Below, piece by piece: positions 1 through 7,116 of a stretch of DNA of 64,000 nucleotides (its first letter is position 1; every line of letters starts with the position of its first letter). Made by a program: the position numbers and the translations under genes. The notes beneath the pieces were generated by a model, which saw only the letters and a list, made by a program, of their open reading frames with translations, ran no database searches and was not told the DNA's origin. Source of the stretch: WTGJ01 sp965237765 (lineage in GTDB: Bacteria > Chloroflexota > Anaerolineae > Aggregatilineales > Phototrophicaceae); NCBI GenBank assembly GCA_965237765.1, contig OZ250157.1, positions 1,426,001-1,490,000 on the forward strand, read 5' to 3'.

Positions 1-168
1 GGGTGTGGGTTGAGTATCCATAATGGGGAAGTATAGCGTGAGTGGTGGGTTTGCGGCTGGGGGGGTATCTAGCGCTATAGGTGTGGTTTGCTACGTGCCT
101 ATTGATTGGGCTTTGAGCAACTTGCTATAGTCATGGTAATTGTGTTAGTCAAGCATAATGAGGTGAAA

Positions 169-432
169 ATGTTCGCGAATAGAGAACCTTCAAACACTCC
201 AGATGAAACCAATGCAAAAATTATTCTGGAATTGAAAGAGTCCGTGAATAAACTGCAGTCTTTAATCGCAAAAATGCCCGACGATCTCTTAGTGCGTGGT
301 GACAACGATAAAGAAGTTATGTTTTATTGTGATTCGATAAGAGAGTACATCAATCTGATAACGGAGAGTGTGCGAATGATAGAAGGAATTGTTAAGCATA
401 AGCTGAACATTACGGAGTATGGGACAGAATGA
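169..432 (+). CDS. small hypothetical protein
   Basis: 87-residue acidic/helical protein that I do not recognise. The ATG at 169 is preferred over one at 106 because GAGGTG lies about 5 bases upstream of it. The middle (ELKESVNKLQSLIAKMP) and C-terminal half look helical, with no signal peptide or membrane segment, so it is probably cytosolic. Its stop overlaps the ATG of the next frame (ATGA at 429-432), the usual sign of translational coupling, so it probably heads a three-gene cluster ending near 1387. The DNA is clearly more AT-rich than the nuo genes that follow. No function is inferred. Confidence 0.5.
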   Translation: MFANREPSNTPDETNAKIILELKESVNKLQSLIAKMPDDLLVRGDNDKEVMFYCDSIREYINLITESVRMIEGIVKHKLNITEYGTE

Positions 433-722
433 CAGGTCCTGATGTGAATGAGCGTAAGAAAAAATCGTCGGAGCTGCGCTCACCCAAGCGTGGTTCCACT
501 GCTGCCGATCATGCGAATCGTTGGTCGGAATTCTCCAATTCTAAACCACGGCCAGATCTACTACGGCACTTTTATCTCGTCAATATCTTCTCCGCTTTCT
601 CCGCTCTCATCGAGCGGGTCATCCCCGAACCGGAACGATAACTTGAAATCGCTGAAGGCATCTGGGAGATCCTCCAGAATGCCGGTATTGCTTGTATCGT
701 AGTAGATGGAGAAGCATCATGA
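429..722 (+). pseudogene. small coupled ORF interrupted by in-frame TAA
   Basis: Starts at the ATGA overlap with the upstream gene and is open to a TAA at 639-641 (70 residues). The same frame then continues as 26 protein-like residues (LEIAEGIWEILQNAG...) and ends in TGA at 720-722, itself an ATGA overlap with the next gene. Overlaps at both ends suggest the original gene ran 429-722 (97 codons) and that the TAA at 639 is a later lesion or a base-call error. The first half is basic and Ser-rich (NERKKKSSELRSPKRG). No family is recognised. If only 429-641 is real, the 77-base gap to the next gene would be untranslated. Confidence 0.4.
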
Positions 723-1282
723 GTAAAAAGGAACATATTTGGCTGCTATTGGTAGTGACGCTGTTGCTATTGGCGGCTTCCCCCGCGTATTCTCAGCAAG
801 AACCCACATCACAGGATGTTTGCGCAGCGTGGTCTGTGTATCTGGACAGTGAAGAAGAAAGGAATGTCTTCGAGATTGTGTGCGGCGATGAAGAGCCCCC
901 GGCCCCTCAGGTTGACTTGGCATACGCAGAGAGAGCCGTGATGTGGGTTTCCCTATTTGACACGGGGGGCTTCTGGCACCTTGGCTGGGGCATCCTCACT
1001 TTTGAGAGCTTCCTCACACAACTTATCGAAGTCAGGGCTGGTATCGTATCGTGCCGCGCTGCCGACGCCTTCCTCGTGGCTGACGAGTACTATGCCGAAC
1101 ATTGTATTTACGAGAACGCTCCGCGCTATAATGAGCTCCCCGACACAATCCGGGTAACGCTGACATTGGAAGACTGGACGACAGAACATTATCGTTGCGT
1201 AGAAAGCCAGGTTGTGCTGCAAGAGGGTGAGAGAATCTATGCCTGCGAACTCCTCCATACGGAGGATATGGGAAGCGGCTGA
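719..1282 (+). CDS. secreted hypothetical protein, possibly truncated by TGA
   Basis: 187 residues. The N-terminus is a classic Sec signal peptide: KK, then a Leu/Val-rich core, then SPAYSQQ with probable cleavage after residue 23-24. The ATG at 719 has GGAGAA about 8 bases upstream and overlaps the preceding frame. The mature part has several cysteines (VCAAW, EIVCG, VSCRA, EHCIY) and ends with YRCVES...YACELLH, a Cys pair also seen at the end of the protein encoded at 2274-2801. After the TGA (1280-1282) the same frame stays open for 34 codons to a TAA at 1385-1387, encoding a Gly/Ser/Asn stretch and a charged helix (EEAKREREAEAQR), so the native protein was probably longer. Probably extracytoplasmic; function unknown. 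Confidence 0.6.
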   Translation: MSKKEHIWLLLVVTLLLLAASPAYSQQEPTSQDVCAAWSVYLDSEEERNVFEIVCGDEEPPAPQVDLAYAERAVMWVSLFDTGGFWHLGWGILTFESFLTQLIEVRAGIVSCRAADAFLVADEYYAEHCIYENAPRYNELPDTIRVTLTLEDWTTEHYRCVESQVVLQEGERIYACELLHTEDMGSG

Positions 1283-1413
1283 TTGATTCAGAAAGGGTTC
1301 AGTGGTGGAAATAGTAATTCTGATAATAGTGAAGAAGCGAAGCGAGAACGAGAAGCTGAAGCACAGAGAGTTCAAGCCGACCGCTAACGCCTCCAGTTGA
1401 CATCAGCGCCGAC

Positions 1414-1794
1414 ATGCGTCAAAATACCAGCATGAGCACGCTCGACCAATTCGCCCCGGTTCTCATCATGCTCGCGCTATCGACGGGGTTGGCTTTCATC
1501 ATCCATTCCGTCTCGCGCATTTTCGGGCCGCGCCGCCCCACTGCGCGCAAGCTCGCCCCCTACGAGAGCGGCATGAAACCCATCGGCGAGGGCACGCGGC
1601 GCGTCCCTATCAAGTTTTATCTCGTCGCCGTCCTCTTCATCCTTTTCGATGTCGAGGTCATGTTCTTCCTCCCCTGGGCGGTCGTCATGAAGGAACTGGC
1701 GCTCTTCGGCCTCGTCGCCATGGGCGTCTTCGCGCTCGTGCTGACCATCGGCCTATTCTACGAATGGCGCAAAGGAGCGATGGAATGGGAGTGA
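1414..1794 (+). CDS. nuoA: NADH-quinone oxidoreductase subunit A
   Basis: 126-residue membrane subunit of complex I, usual length for the family, with three TM helices (about 14-33, 68-90, 97-117). The diagnostic segment is present: RKLAPYESGMKP after TM1, then RRVPIKFYLVAVLFILFDVE leading into TM2, whose acidic end is typical of NuoA/ND3. This loop sits near the quinone cavity. An alternative ATG lies at 1432; neither start has an obvious Shine-Dalgarno site. The stop overlaps nuoB by 10 bases. It begins the nuo locus, but with only nuoB adjacent: nuoC follows 4.8 kb later. Confidence 0.96.
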   Translation: MRQNTSMSTLDQFAPVLIMLALSTGLAFIIHSVSRIFGPRRPTARKLAPYESGMKPIGEGTRRVPIKFYLVAVLFILFDVEVMFFLPWAVVMKELALFGLVAMGVFALVLTIGLFYEWRKGAMEWE

Positions 1795-2267
1795 GCGAAA
1801 AGCTCGGCAACCTCGGCGCTGTAACCACCACGCTCGATACGGCCGTCAACTGGGCGCGCACCGGAGCCACCTGGCCGCTGCTCTTTGGCCTGGCCTGTTG
1901 CGCGATTGAGTACATGTCCACCCAGGCCGGCAATTACGATCTCTCGCGTTTTGGGATGGAGCTGAACCGCGCCTCGCCGCGCCAGGCGGATTTGCTCATC
2001 GTCGCCGGCCGGGTGACGCGGAAGATGGCGCCCGTCATCCGCCAACTTTACGACCAGATGGCTGACCCGAAATGGGTGATCTCGATGGGCGATTGCGCTT
2101 CCTGCGGTGGCGTCTACAACAATTACGCTGTCGTGCAGGGGGTAGATGAGGTGCTGCCGGTCGATGTGTATGTGGCGGGTTGCCCGCCGCGGCCCGAGCA
2201 GCTCATACACGGCATCCTCACGCTGCACGAGAAGATCCGCGGCGAAACCATCGCCGATTGGGCCTGA
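1785..2267 (+). CDS. nuoB: NADH-quinone oxidoreductase subunit B
   Basis: 160 residues from the ATG at 1785, chosen because AAGGAG (1771-1776) sits 8 bases upstream; a further ATG at 1764 lacks such a site. Cytosolic peripheral-arm subunit that carries the terminal [4Fe-4S] cluster N2, which reduces quinone. The ligands are visible: tandem Cys in LACCAIEYM, GDCASCGG, and GCPPRPE. Overlaps nuoA by 10 bases, so the two are translationally coupled. The gene is intact and well conserved. The usual downstream partner nuoC is displaced by a 4.8 kb accessory cassette. Confidence 0.97.
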   Translation: MGVSEKLGNLGAVTTTLDTAVNWARTGATWPLLFGLACCAIEYMSTQAGNYDLSRFGMELNRASPRQADLLIVAGRVTRKMAPVIRQLYDQMADPKWVISMGDCASCGGVYNNYAVVQGVDEVLPVDVYVAGCPPRPEQLIHGILTLHEKIRGETIADWA

Positions 2268-2273
2268 GCCGGC

Positions 2274-2801
2274 ATAAGCCAAGAACCGCTTTCCCCCAAC
2301 ACGCGCCGCGGGATCGGCTTGCTGCTGCTGGCAGCGGCCGTGTTCGCCTATTTCACGCTGGCGGATGACGGCTGGCCGCTGCGTGATGGAGCGGCGCTGC
2401 GAGAGCGACCGACGGGCCTACCGCTGGCCGAATGGGGTGAGGCGCCGCTCGTGGTCTACTTGAGCGCGGGCGAGGGTGGGCAGCTGTACATCGAAACGCG
2501 GACCGAATTCGAGGCCGGCGTCGGCACCATGAGTGTGTGGTTGCAGACGCCGGACGAATCGGTCGAATTCGTGAATTACGATGCGCTCTATATCGGCGAA
2601 CGCAGCGCGGCCTGGAGCGGCGAGCTGCGCGCGGCGCGTGCCGGCACTTCGCGGCCGCAAGAAGCGCCGGCGGCCGCGGAGTCGGTATGGGCGCGGCATC
2701 GGGGCAAGCTGACGCAGGCGGCGCGGGAATATCGTTGCGTACGCTGGGCAGATGAGGATGAAGAAGAAGGAACGGCGACCTGGGTATGTGAATTGCGGTG
2801 A
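2274..2801 (+). CDS. secreted/membrane-anchored hypothetical protein, start uncertain
   Basis: The frame is open immediately after the nuoB stop. The first standard start is TTG at 2319 (160 residues), which falls inside the hydrophobic segment (LLLLAAAVFAYFTLADDG). A natural N-terminus SQEPLSPNTRRGIG would begin at ATA 2274, giving a positively charged cytosolic end before the TM segment, so either a rare ATA start is used or an ATG has been lost. The remainder is an extracytoplasmic domain ending YRCVRWADED...WVCELR, whose Cys pair matches the end of the 719-1282 protein. Residues around ARAGTSRPQE are encoded by a reverse-oriented copy of the 30-bp repeat. First gene of the cassette between nuoB and nuoC; function unknown. 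Confidence 0.5.
   Translation: MSQEPLSPNTRRGIGLLLLAAAVFAYFTLADDGWPLRDGAALRERPTGLPLAEWGEAPLVVYLSAGEGGQLYIETRTEFEAGVGTMSVWLQTPDESVEFVNYDALYIGERSAAWSGELRAARAGTSRPQEAPAAAESVWARHRGKLTQAAREYRCVRWADEDEEEGTATWVCELR
2634..2666 (-). repeat. dispersed copy of the 30-bp hairpin repeat
   Basis: Read on the minus strand this 33-base stretch matches the 47.3-47.6 kb array unit with two mismatches (core GCGGCCGCGAAGTGCC). It lies inside the coding region at 2274-2801, antisense to it, and contributes the residues ARAGTSRPQE. Confidence 0.6.
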
Positions 2802-2860
2802 CGGGTAAGGACGCTGTCGTGGCGTTTTCCTAGGGAAGAGTGAATTCGGATTGAGGGACA

Positions 2861-3283
2861 GTGACGGAAAGCGGTGCTCGGCGTGGCAACGGTGGGCTGC
2901 TCTTCGTGGCGGTGTTGGTGGTGTTGAGCGCGGCGGCGATATGGTTTGTGGAATTGGAGCGCCCGCGGCGGGGGGAGCGGAAGATAGAACGGGGGCGCAC
3001 GGCCACTGCCCGCGCACAGCGCACGGCCATCGCCCAACAGCGCCTTACGGTGACGGCGCGTGTGCCGACGGTCGCCGCACAGGCGCGCCTCACGGTAGCG
3101 GCGCGCGCGCGCCGAACAGCAACCGCGCGGGTGCGTCAGACGGTCGCTGCGCACCGCACGGCCACCGCACAGGAGCAACTTGATCAACTGATGGCCACCG
3201 CCCAGGCAGAGATGGCCACCGCGATAGCCCGTGACGCTGCGACCGCGCGCTCTATTCGTAGGGACGACGGCGGTGGCGAATAG
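2861..3283 (+). CDS. TATA-repeat single-pass membrane protein 1
   Basis: 140 residues from GTG, with GAGGG upstream. A short basic N-terminus (ESGARRGNGG) is followed by one TM helix (about 13-30, LLFVAVLVVLSAAAIWFVEL) and then a long Arg/Ala/Thr tail of degenerate ATARxxxTAxAxxR units, ending RRDDGGGE. The fold is not recognised; such Ala/Thr repeats probably form a helical stalk or disordered wall-spanning segment. Codons 9 to about 36 are encoded by an 84-bp sequence identical to that of the third copy (4018-4101). It overlaps the next gene by 11 bases, so the three paralogs form one transcription unit. Function unknown. Confidence 0.6.
   Translation: MTESGARRGNGGLLFVAVLVVLSAAAIWFVELERPRRGERKIERGRTATARAQRTAIAQQRLTVTARVPTVAAQARLTVAARARRTATARVRQTVAAHRTATAQEQLDQLMATAQAEMATAIARDAATARSIRRDDGGGE
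2885..2968 (+). repeat. 84-bp direct repeat, copy 1
   Basis: Identical to 4018-4101, ending at mismatches on both sides (T2884/C4017 and C2969/A4102). It encodes the TM segment of TATA-repeat protein 1. The middle gene's equivalent (from 3297) is clearly diverged, so the two outer copies were homogenised or duplicated recently. Confidence 0.9.
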
Positions 3284-4004
3284 CCGGGAAAGGCGTGGCA
3301 ACGGCGAGCTGCTCTTTGTGGCGGCGCTGATAGTGCTGAGCGCGGCGGCGATCTGGTTTGTGGAGTGGGAGCGGCCGGCGCAGGAGACGCAGCGGGCGGC
3401 GGTGGCCAGCACGGCTACTGTCGCTGCTCGGACGGCCGCTGCGCAGGCGCGTACGGCCACTGCATTCGCCCCCACCGCCCGCGTGCAGCTAACGGTCACT
3501 GCGCGCGCTCGTCGCACGGCGGTCGCCCAAACGGCTGAAGCCCGTCGTACCGTTCGCGCTCGTCGAGCGGCCGCGGCCGAGCTCCGCCTCACAGCCATCG
3601 CCCAACAGCGCCTTACGGTGACGGCGCGTGTGCCGACGGTTGTCGCTCAGGCTCGCCTCACGCTCACTGCGCGCGCTACTATCACAAGCCGCGCGGAGGA
3701 TGCCCCTCTCGTGGCTACCACCGACGCTCGCATGACCACCCGCGCCCGTCTTGTAGCTGCCGCCCATACCCGCACGGCTGAAACCCGCCGCACAGCCTTC
3801 GTTCGCGCTGCTACTTCTCAGGCCCTCACGATCACTGCCCGCGCCCCCACGGTAGCCGTCCGTAGGGCTACCGCGCTCGCTACTGCCCGAACGGCCACTG
3901 CGCGTGCTCGCCAAACGGCGACGGCGCGCGCGGCCACCGCTCGCATTCGCCGCACGGCCACTGCCCGCTCTCTTCGCACGGATGATGATGGCAATGGCGG
4001 ATAG
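3273..4004 (+). CDS. TATA-repeat single-pass membrane protein 2
   Basis: 243 residues from GTG 3273, chosen because the protein then begins MANSRERRGNGELLF, parallel to its neighbours; the frame is open upstream to 3231. One TM helix (about 12-30), then about 200 residues of Ala/Arg/Thr repeats (TARARRTAVAQTAEARR type), ending RTDDDGNGG. A 45-bp stretch at 3597-3641 is identical to 3028-3072 in copy 1, evidence of tandem duplication or gene conversion. The tail is strongly basic, so it could contact nucleic acid or acidic wall polymer, but that is speculation. Overlaps both neighbours. Confidence 0.6.
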   Translation: MANSRERRGNGELLFVAALIVLSAAAIWFVEWERPAQETQRAAVASTATVAARTAAAQARTATAFAPTARVQLTVTARARRTAVAQTAEARRTVRARRAAAAELRLTAIAQQRLTVTARVPTVVAQARLTLTARATITSRAEDAPLVATTDARMTTRARLVAAAHTRTAETRRTAFVRAATSQALTITARAPTVAVRRATALATARTATARARQTATARAATARIRRTATARSLRTDDDGNGG

Positions 4005-4140
4005 TAAAGGCGGGCGCGGCAACGGTGGGCTGCTCTTCGTGGCGGTGTTGGTGGTGTTGAGCGCGGCGGCGATATGGTTTGTGGAATTGGAGCGCCCGCG
4101 GATGGAAGGTGAAGATATGTTTATTTCAAAGAGTGATTGA
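3994..4140 (+). CDS. TATA-repeat membrane protein 3, tail-less
   Basis: 48 residues (MADSKGGRGNGG..., TM helix, then MEGEDMFISKSD). Its TM-coding DNA (4018-4101) is identical over 84 bp to that of copy 1, but the Ala/Thr stalk is missing and the reading frame ends soon after the identity stops at 4102. It is probably a truncated duplicate whose 3' part was replaced by the AT-rich DNA that starts there. The ATG at 3994 overlaps the end of copy 2. It may still be translated as a small membrane peptide. Confidence 0.45.
   Translation: MADSKGGRGNGGLLFVAVLVVLSAAAIWFVELERPRMEGEDMFISKSD
4018..4101 (+). repeat. 84-bp direct repeat, copy 2
   Basis: Second copy of the 2885-2968 sequence, encoding the TM segment of the tail-less third paralog. 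It marks the junction between GC-rich repeat genes and AT-rich DNA. Confidence 0.9.
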
Positions 4141-4164
4141 AAGAATATTTCAATTTGATATATT
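4137..4164 (+). promoter_or_regulatory. probable sigma70-type promoter for the SH3b gene
   Basis: TTGAAA (4137-4142), a 16-base spacer, then TATATT (4159-4164), in AT-rich DNA just upstream of the gene at 4200. It would let that gene be transcribed independently of nuoAB. Prediction from consensus only. Confidence 0.45.
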
Positions 4165-4199
4165 TTAAGTGCTGAGGGGGATTTATACGGTTTCTGATT

Positions 4200-5984
4200 G
4201 TGCATTTAATTCAAAAAATTAGAGACAGACAGAGTGGCTTTGTCTTGCTTTTCATGGCAACGGTTTTAGTAGTTGCTTTGGTGATTTGCCTTCAGGGAAT
4301 TGGCAAAGTCGCTTCGCAGGAACCAAGCGCTACTCCCAATGTAGGAACTGCTACAGCTCAGATACATATTACGGCTACCGCGTTTGCTCACGAAAACCCG
4401 GATATCTGGTTGCGTCTCCGCGATGGCAAGGGTCTATTTGGCAGGGCGGAAGTACGAATCGAAGCTTGGTTGCGGATACCCATGCGTGGAGAGTTGGAAA
4501 TTGTCATATTTGACGACGATTCGGACAAGAAGAAAACCTATATCGCTAAATTTACAGATAGCGAAAACGAGTACACCAGTCTGAGATGGAAGTATCCCAT
4601 TTCAACAGACGCAATTGGTCGTCAACGTGAGATTGATAGGATGACCGTTCAGTTCATCCCAGAAGATGGGAACCGAATCAATCTCATTTGCCGTCAGCAC
4701 AGCAGCTCAGATAGTGAGTTTGGCGTTCATTCCTGTGTGGCAGAGAGTGGCAGCATTATAGTGGCAATCGTTCAGGCAACGGCTACTGCCGAGATTCGTA
4801 CTGCAGTCGCGCGTCAAACAAGGACTGCCCACGCAAACCATACGGCTACCGCTTACGCACCAACAGCCGCTGCTCAGACTCGCACCGCAGTCGCGCGCCA
4901 AACTGCCACGGCGGCAGCCTACGGAACTGCTACTATGCGCGTGCACCGCACGGCGACTGCTCATGCTTCTACGGCCACCGCTGAGACCCAAACTGCAATT
5001 GCGCGTCAAACGTCTGCTGCACTCACTGCCGCCGTTCACAGGGCTACTGCCCGCGCTCAGCAAACGGCCACCGCCGCCGCCCGTACTACCATCGTTGCCG
5101 CCCGCAACCAGACAGCGACTTCAAGTGTCAGTACCGCCCGCGCGCAACAAACGGCAACCGCCAGCGCACGGCCGACCAATACACCGCGACCGACCATCTA
5201 CTATGTGCACCATACTAGCTCGGTGAATGTTCGATCCTGCGCAAGTACGACTTGTGCGCGAGTTGGAACGATTCCCCCCGGCCAGGCAATTGCGGTGTTG
5301 CGGGAAGAAGAAGGCAATCCAGTGAATGGCGATACGCGCTGGTTGGCCTTCGAATATGAGGGTGAGACGCGCTACCTGCACGCTTCGCTCGCCACCACGA
5401 CGCGGCCGACGAATACGCCAAGGCCGACGCGGCCGACGAGGACACCACGGCCGACGAGGACACCGCGCCCGACGGCGGTTCCTACGCGCGATATCCGAAC
5501 ACGTGAGACCTACTATGTGATGAAGAATGCTGGTGCTGTCGTGCGTGAATGCCCACGACTCAGCTGCGATAGAGTGACGGCATTAGCCTATCGCTCTCCT
5601 GTAACGGTTGTAGGAGAGGTAACCGGTGAAGAATATGAGGGCAGCCGACGGTGGAAGGTTGTAGTGTATGGAGGTAGAACAGTCTACGTCCATGCTTCAT
5701 TACTATCACGTAATCAACCAGCACCGCCTGAACAAGAGAATCCTGGCAGCTCTAGTGGCGTGGGTAACGGCAGCTCCGGTGGTGGGGGCAATAGCGGCGG
5801 TTCAAGTGGTGGAGGGAATCAGCGTGCCAACATCCATAATTGTAACGGGCGCACGTCCGCGTACATCTCTGGTAATTGCCCCAAGGTGAAAAGAGTTTCT
5901 GGCCAGTGCGGTTTCCCACGTGGCGACCCCAACTACTCTAGCAAGCGGGATAGAGATGGTGATGGATGCGCTTGTGATTGTTGA
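4200..5984 (+). CDS. exported TATA-repeat / double SH3b / excalibur-like protein
   Basis: 594 residues from GTG 4200 (no good Shine-Dalgarno at normal spacing, so the start is tentative). Order: basic N-terminus and TM or uncleaved signal (about 12-33); a beta-rich domain (about 65-190) with Cys in LICRQH and HSCVAE; an Ala/Thr TATA-repeat stalk (about 195-325); a first SH3b domain (about 333-398, VNVRSCAS...GTIPPGQAIAVL...RYLHASL); a Thr-Pro-Arg linker; a second SH3b domain (about 437-502, VVRECPRLSCDRV...VYVHASL); a Gly/Ser linker; and an excalibur-like Cys-rich C-terminus (about 545-594, GDPNYSS...RDRDGDGCACDC), a candidate Ca2+ site. SH3b and excalibur domains are typical of wall-binding extracellular proteins, so a cell-surface role is likely. 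The DNA is AT-richer than the nuo genes, and the gene has its own promoter. Confidence 0.75.
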   Translation: MHLIQKIRDRQSGFVLLFMATVLVVALVICLQGIGKVASQEPSATPNVGTATAQIHITATAFAHENPDIWLRLRDGKGLFGRAEVRIEAWLRIPMRGELEIVIFDDDSDKKKTYIAKFTDSENEYTSLRWKYPISTDAIGRQREIDRMTVQFIPEDGNRINLICRQHSSSDSEFGVHSCVAESGSIIVAIVQATATAEIRTAVARQTRTAHANHTATAYAPTAAAQTRTAVARQTATAAAYGTATMRVHRTATAHASTATAETQTAIARQTSAALTAAVHRATARAQQTATAAARTTIVAARNQTATSSVSTARAQQTATASARPTNTPRPTIYYVHHTSSVNVRSCASTTCARVGTIPPGQAIAVLREEEGNPVNGDTRWLAFEYEGETRYLHASLATTTRPTNTPRPTRPTRTPRPTRTPRPTAVPTRDIRTRETYYVMKNAGAVVRECPRLSCDRVTALAYRSPVTVVGEVTGEEYEGSRRWKVVVYGGRTVYVHASLLSRNQPAPPEQENPGSSSGVGNGSSGGGGNSGGSSGGGNQRANIHNCNGRTSAYISGNCPKVKRVSGQCGFPRGDPNYSSKRDRDGDGCACDC

Positions 5985-6050
5985 TTTCACCAAGAAACGA
6001 GCAATGATCAACGTTGTAGCTGAATTACCAGGCGTTGTTCGAAACTAGTG

Positions 6051-6065
6051 TGAGACTCAGTCTCA
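6051..6065. other. 15-bp palindrome between convergent genes
   Basis: TGAGACT-C-AGTCTCA, a perfect inverted repeat of 7+7 bases around one base. It overlaps the stop codon of the minus-strand gene and follows the plus-strand gene by about 65 bases. It has no U-tract, so it is not a standard terminator. It could be a protein-binding site or the tip of a transcript-end hairpin. Confidence 0.4.
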
Positions 6066-6953
6066 ACTATCACCGTTTTCCTCACTCATCTCCTCATCCA
6101 TATCGTCCATTGCCTCTTCCAGGAAGAGGCCGCTCAGGTCCAGGACGGCGATGGAGCCGCCGTAGAAGGTGGGCGGAGTGGTGGCAACATCCGCCAGATC
6201 GCTCGCGATGAACTCGGCGGCGCGGGCATTGGCCTCGATCAACTCTTCCTTGCTTTGGAAGATGTTCAGGGAGACGAAGTTGTCGTCACTGTCGATCATG
6301 GTGAGGTACAGGATGAAACCGTCGGAGTCGCTGAGGATCGGCGCGAATTTATGGCGAAACAGGTCGTTGATAGCGGCCAACTCTGCTTCCTCTTCATATT
6401 CGCTGTAGATGCTGTAGCCCAGGTAGGCCGAATCCATATCAGCGGTCGCGTCTGTTCCCGACATGGTCTCGCTATCGGCCTCTTCCGCCATATCATCGCC
6501 GTCTTCGTCCATTCCCATATCCGGACAGGGGTTGGCGTACATCAAGAGCTGTACGGTGCCGCTCATGATCTCGGTTACTGTAGGCAGCAAAGGCGCCAGG
6601 TGTTCGGAGATAAAATCGGCGGCCAGGTCATTGGCGGCCAGCATTTCATCCTCGCTGGTGAAGACATTTACAGCGGCCAACATATCCGGTTCGATATTCG
6701 CCAAGGCGTAGAAGAGGAAACCGGGCGATTCCTTTAGCAGCGGCACGAAACCCGCGGCCGCGGGTTGGCGGATGGCCGAATAATCTGCGGGATCGACGCC
6801 TTCATAGCGGCGGATGCTGGCGAAGAGTTCTTCATCCGCGGGTAGCAGTGTGGGAGCCGGGCATTCCGGTGTAGCCTGATCCTACGCCACGAGCGGGCCG
6901 AAGGTCAGCGTGAGGAGTAACAGTGTTCCCAGAAAGTGAAACTTGCGGGGCAA
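6063..6953 (-). pseudogene. exported tandem-domain protein with in-frame TAG after the signal peptide
   Basis: Read from TTG at 6953 (GGAAGG 8 bases upstream), the frame gives a signal peptide (PRKFHFLGTLLLLTLTFGPLVA), then TAG at 6882-6884, then DQATPECPAPTLLPADEELF and an open frame to 6063. Promoter, start, signal peptide and mature protein all line up, so the TAG is a lesion, a suppressed codon or a base error. The mature part has two copies of an about 65-residue alpha/beta unit (FLFYALANIEPDMLAAVNVF... and FILYLTMIDSDDNFVSLNIF...), resembling dimeric alpha-beta-barrel (ABM-like) domains, joined by a very acidic linker (MGMDEDGDDMAEEAD). It lies antisense inside the nuo locus. A shorter GTG-initiated product at 6746 is possible but would lack export. 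Confidence 0.55.
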
Positions 6954-6988
6954 GGTGTATGCCTTCCCATCGTATGATGTTGATGCTA

Positions 6989-7017
6989 AATTTACTGGGG
7001 GAGTGATTGTGTGTCAA
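6989..7017 (-). promoter_or_regulatory. sigma70-type promoter for the antisense gene in the nuo locus
   Basis: On the minus strand: TTGACA (7017-7012), a 17-base spacer, TAAATT (6994-6989), about 35 bases upstream of the TTG start at 6953. A perfect -35 with ideal spacing makes this one of the better promoters in the window. Confidence 0.6.
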
Positions 7018-7116
7018 GCTAACCAGCGATACGCCTGAAAGGGTTTTTCCCTGCTTCAACCGCGTAAAATTCGCAACATCGTGTAGAATGGGCGGCGTTG
7101 TCCGCCGGAGGTGATG

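Noticed and set aside
2861..4004. Collagen-like or antifreeze-like protein
   Set aside because: Repeats are Ala/Thr/Arg without Gly-X-Y or Thr-X11 periodicity.
639..6884. Stop-codon reassignment or selenocysteine to explain in-frame stops
   Set aside because: TAA, TGA and TAG are all affected, and each is used as a normal stop in intact genes in the window.
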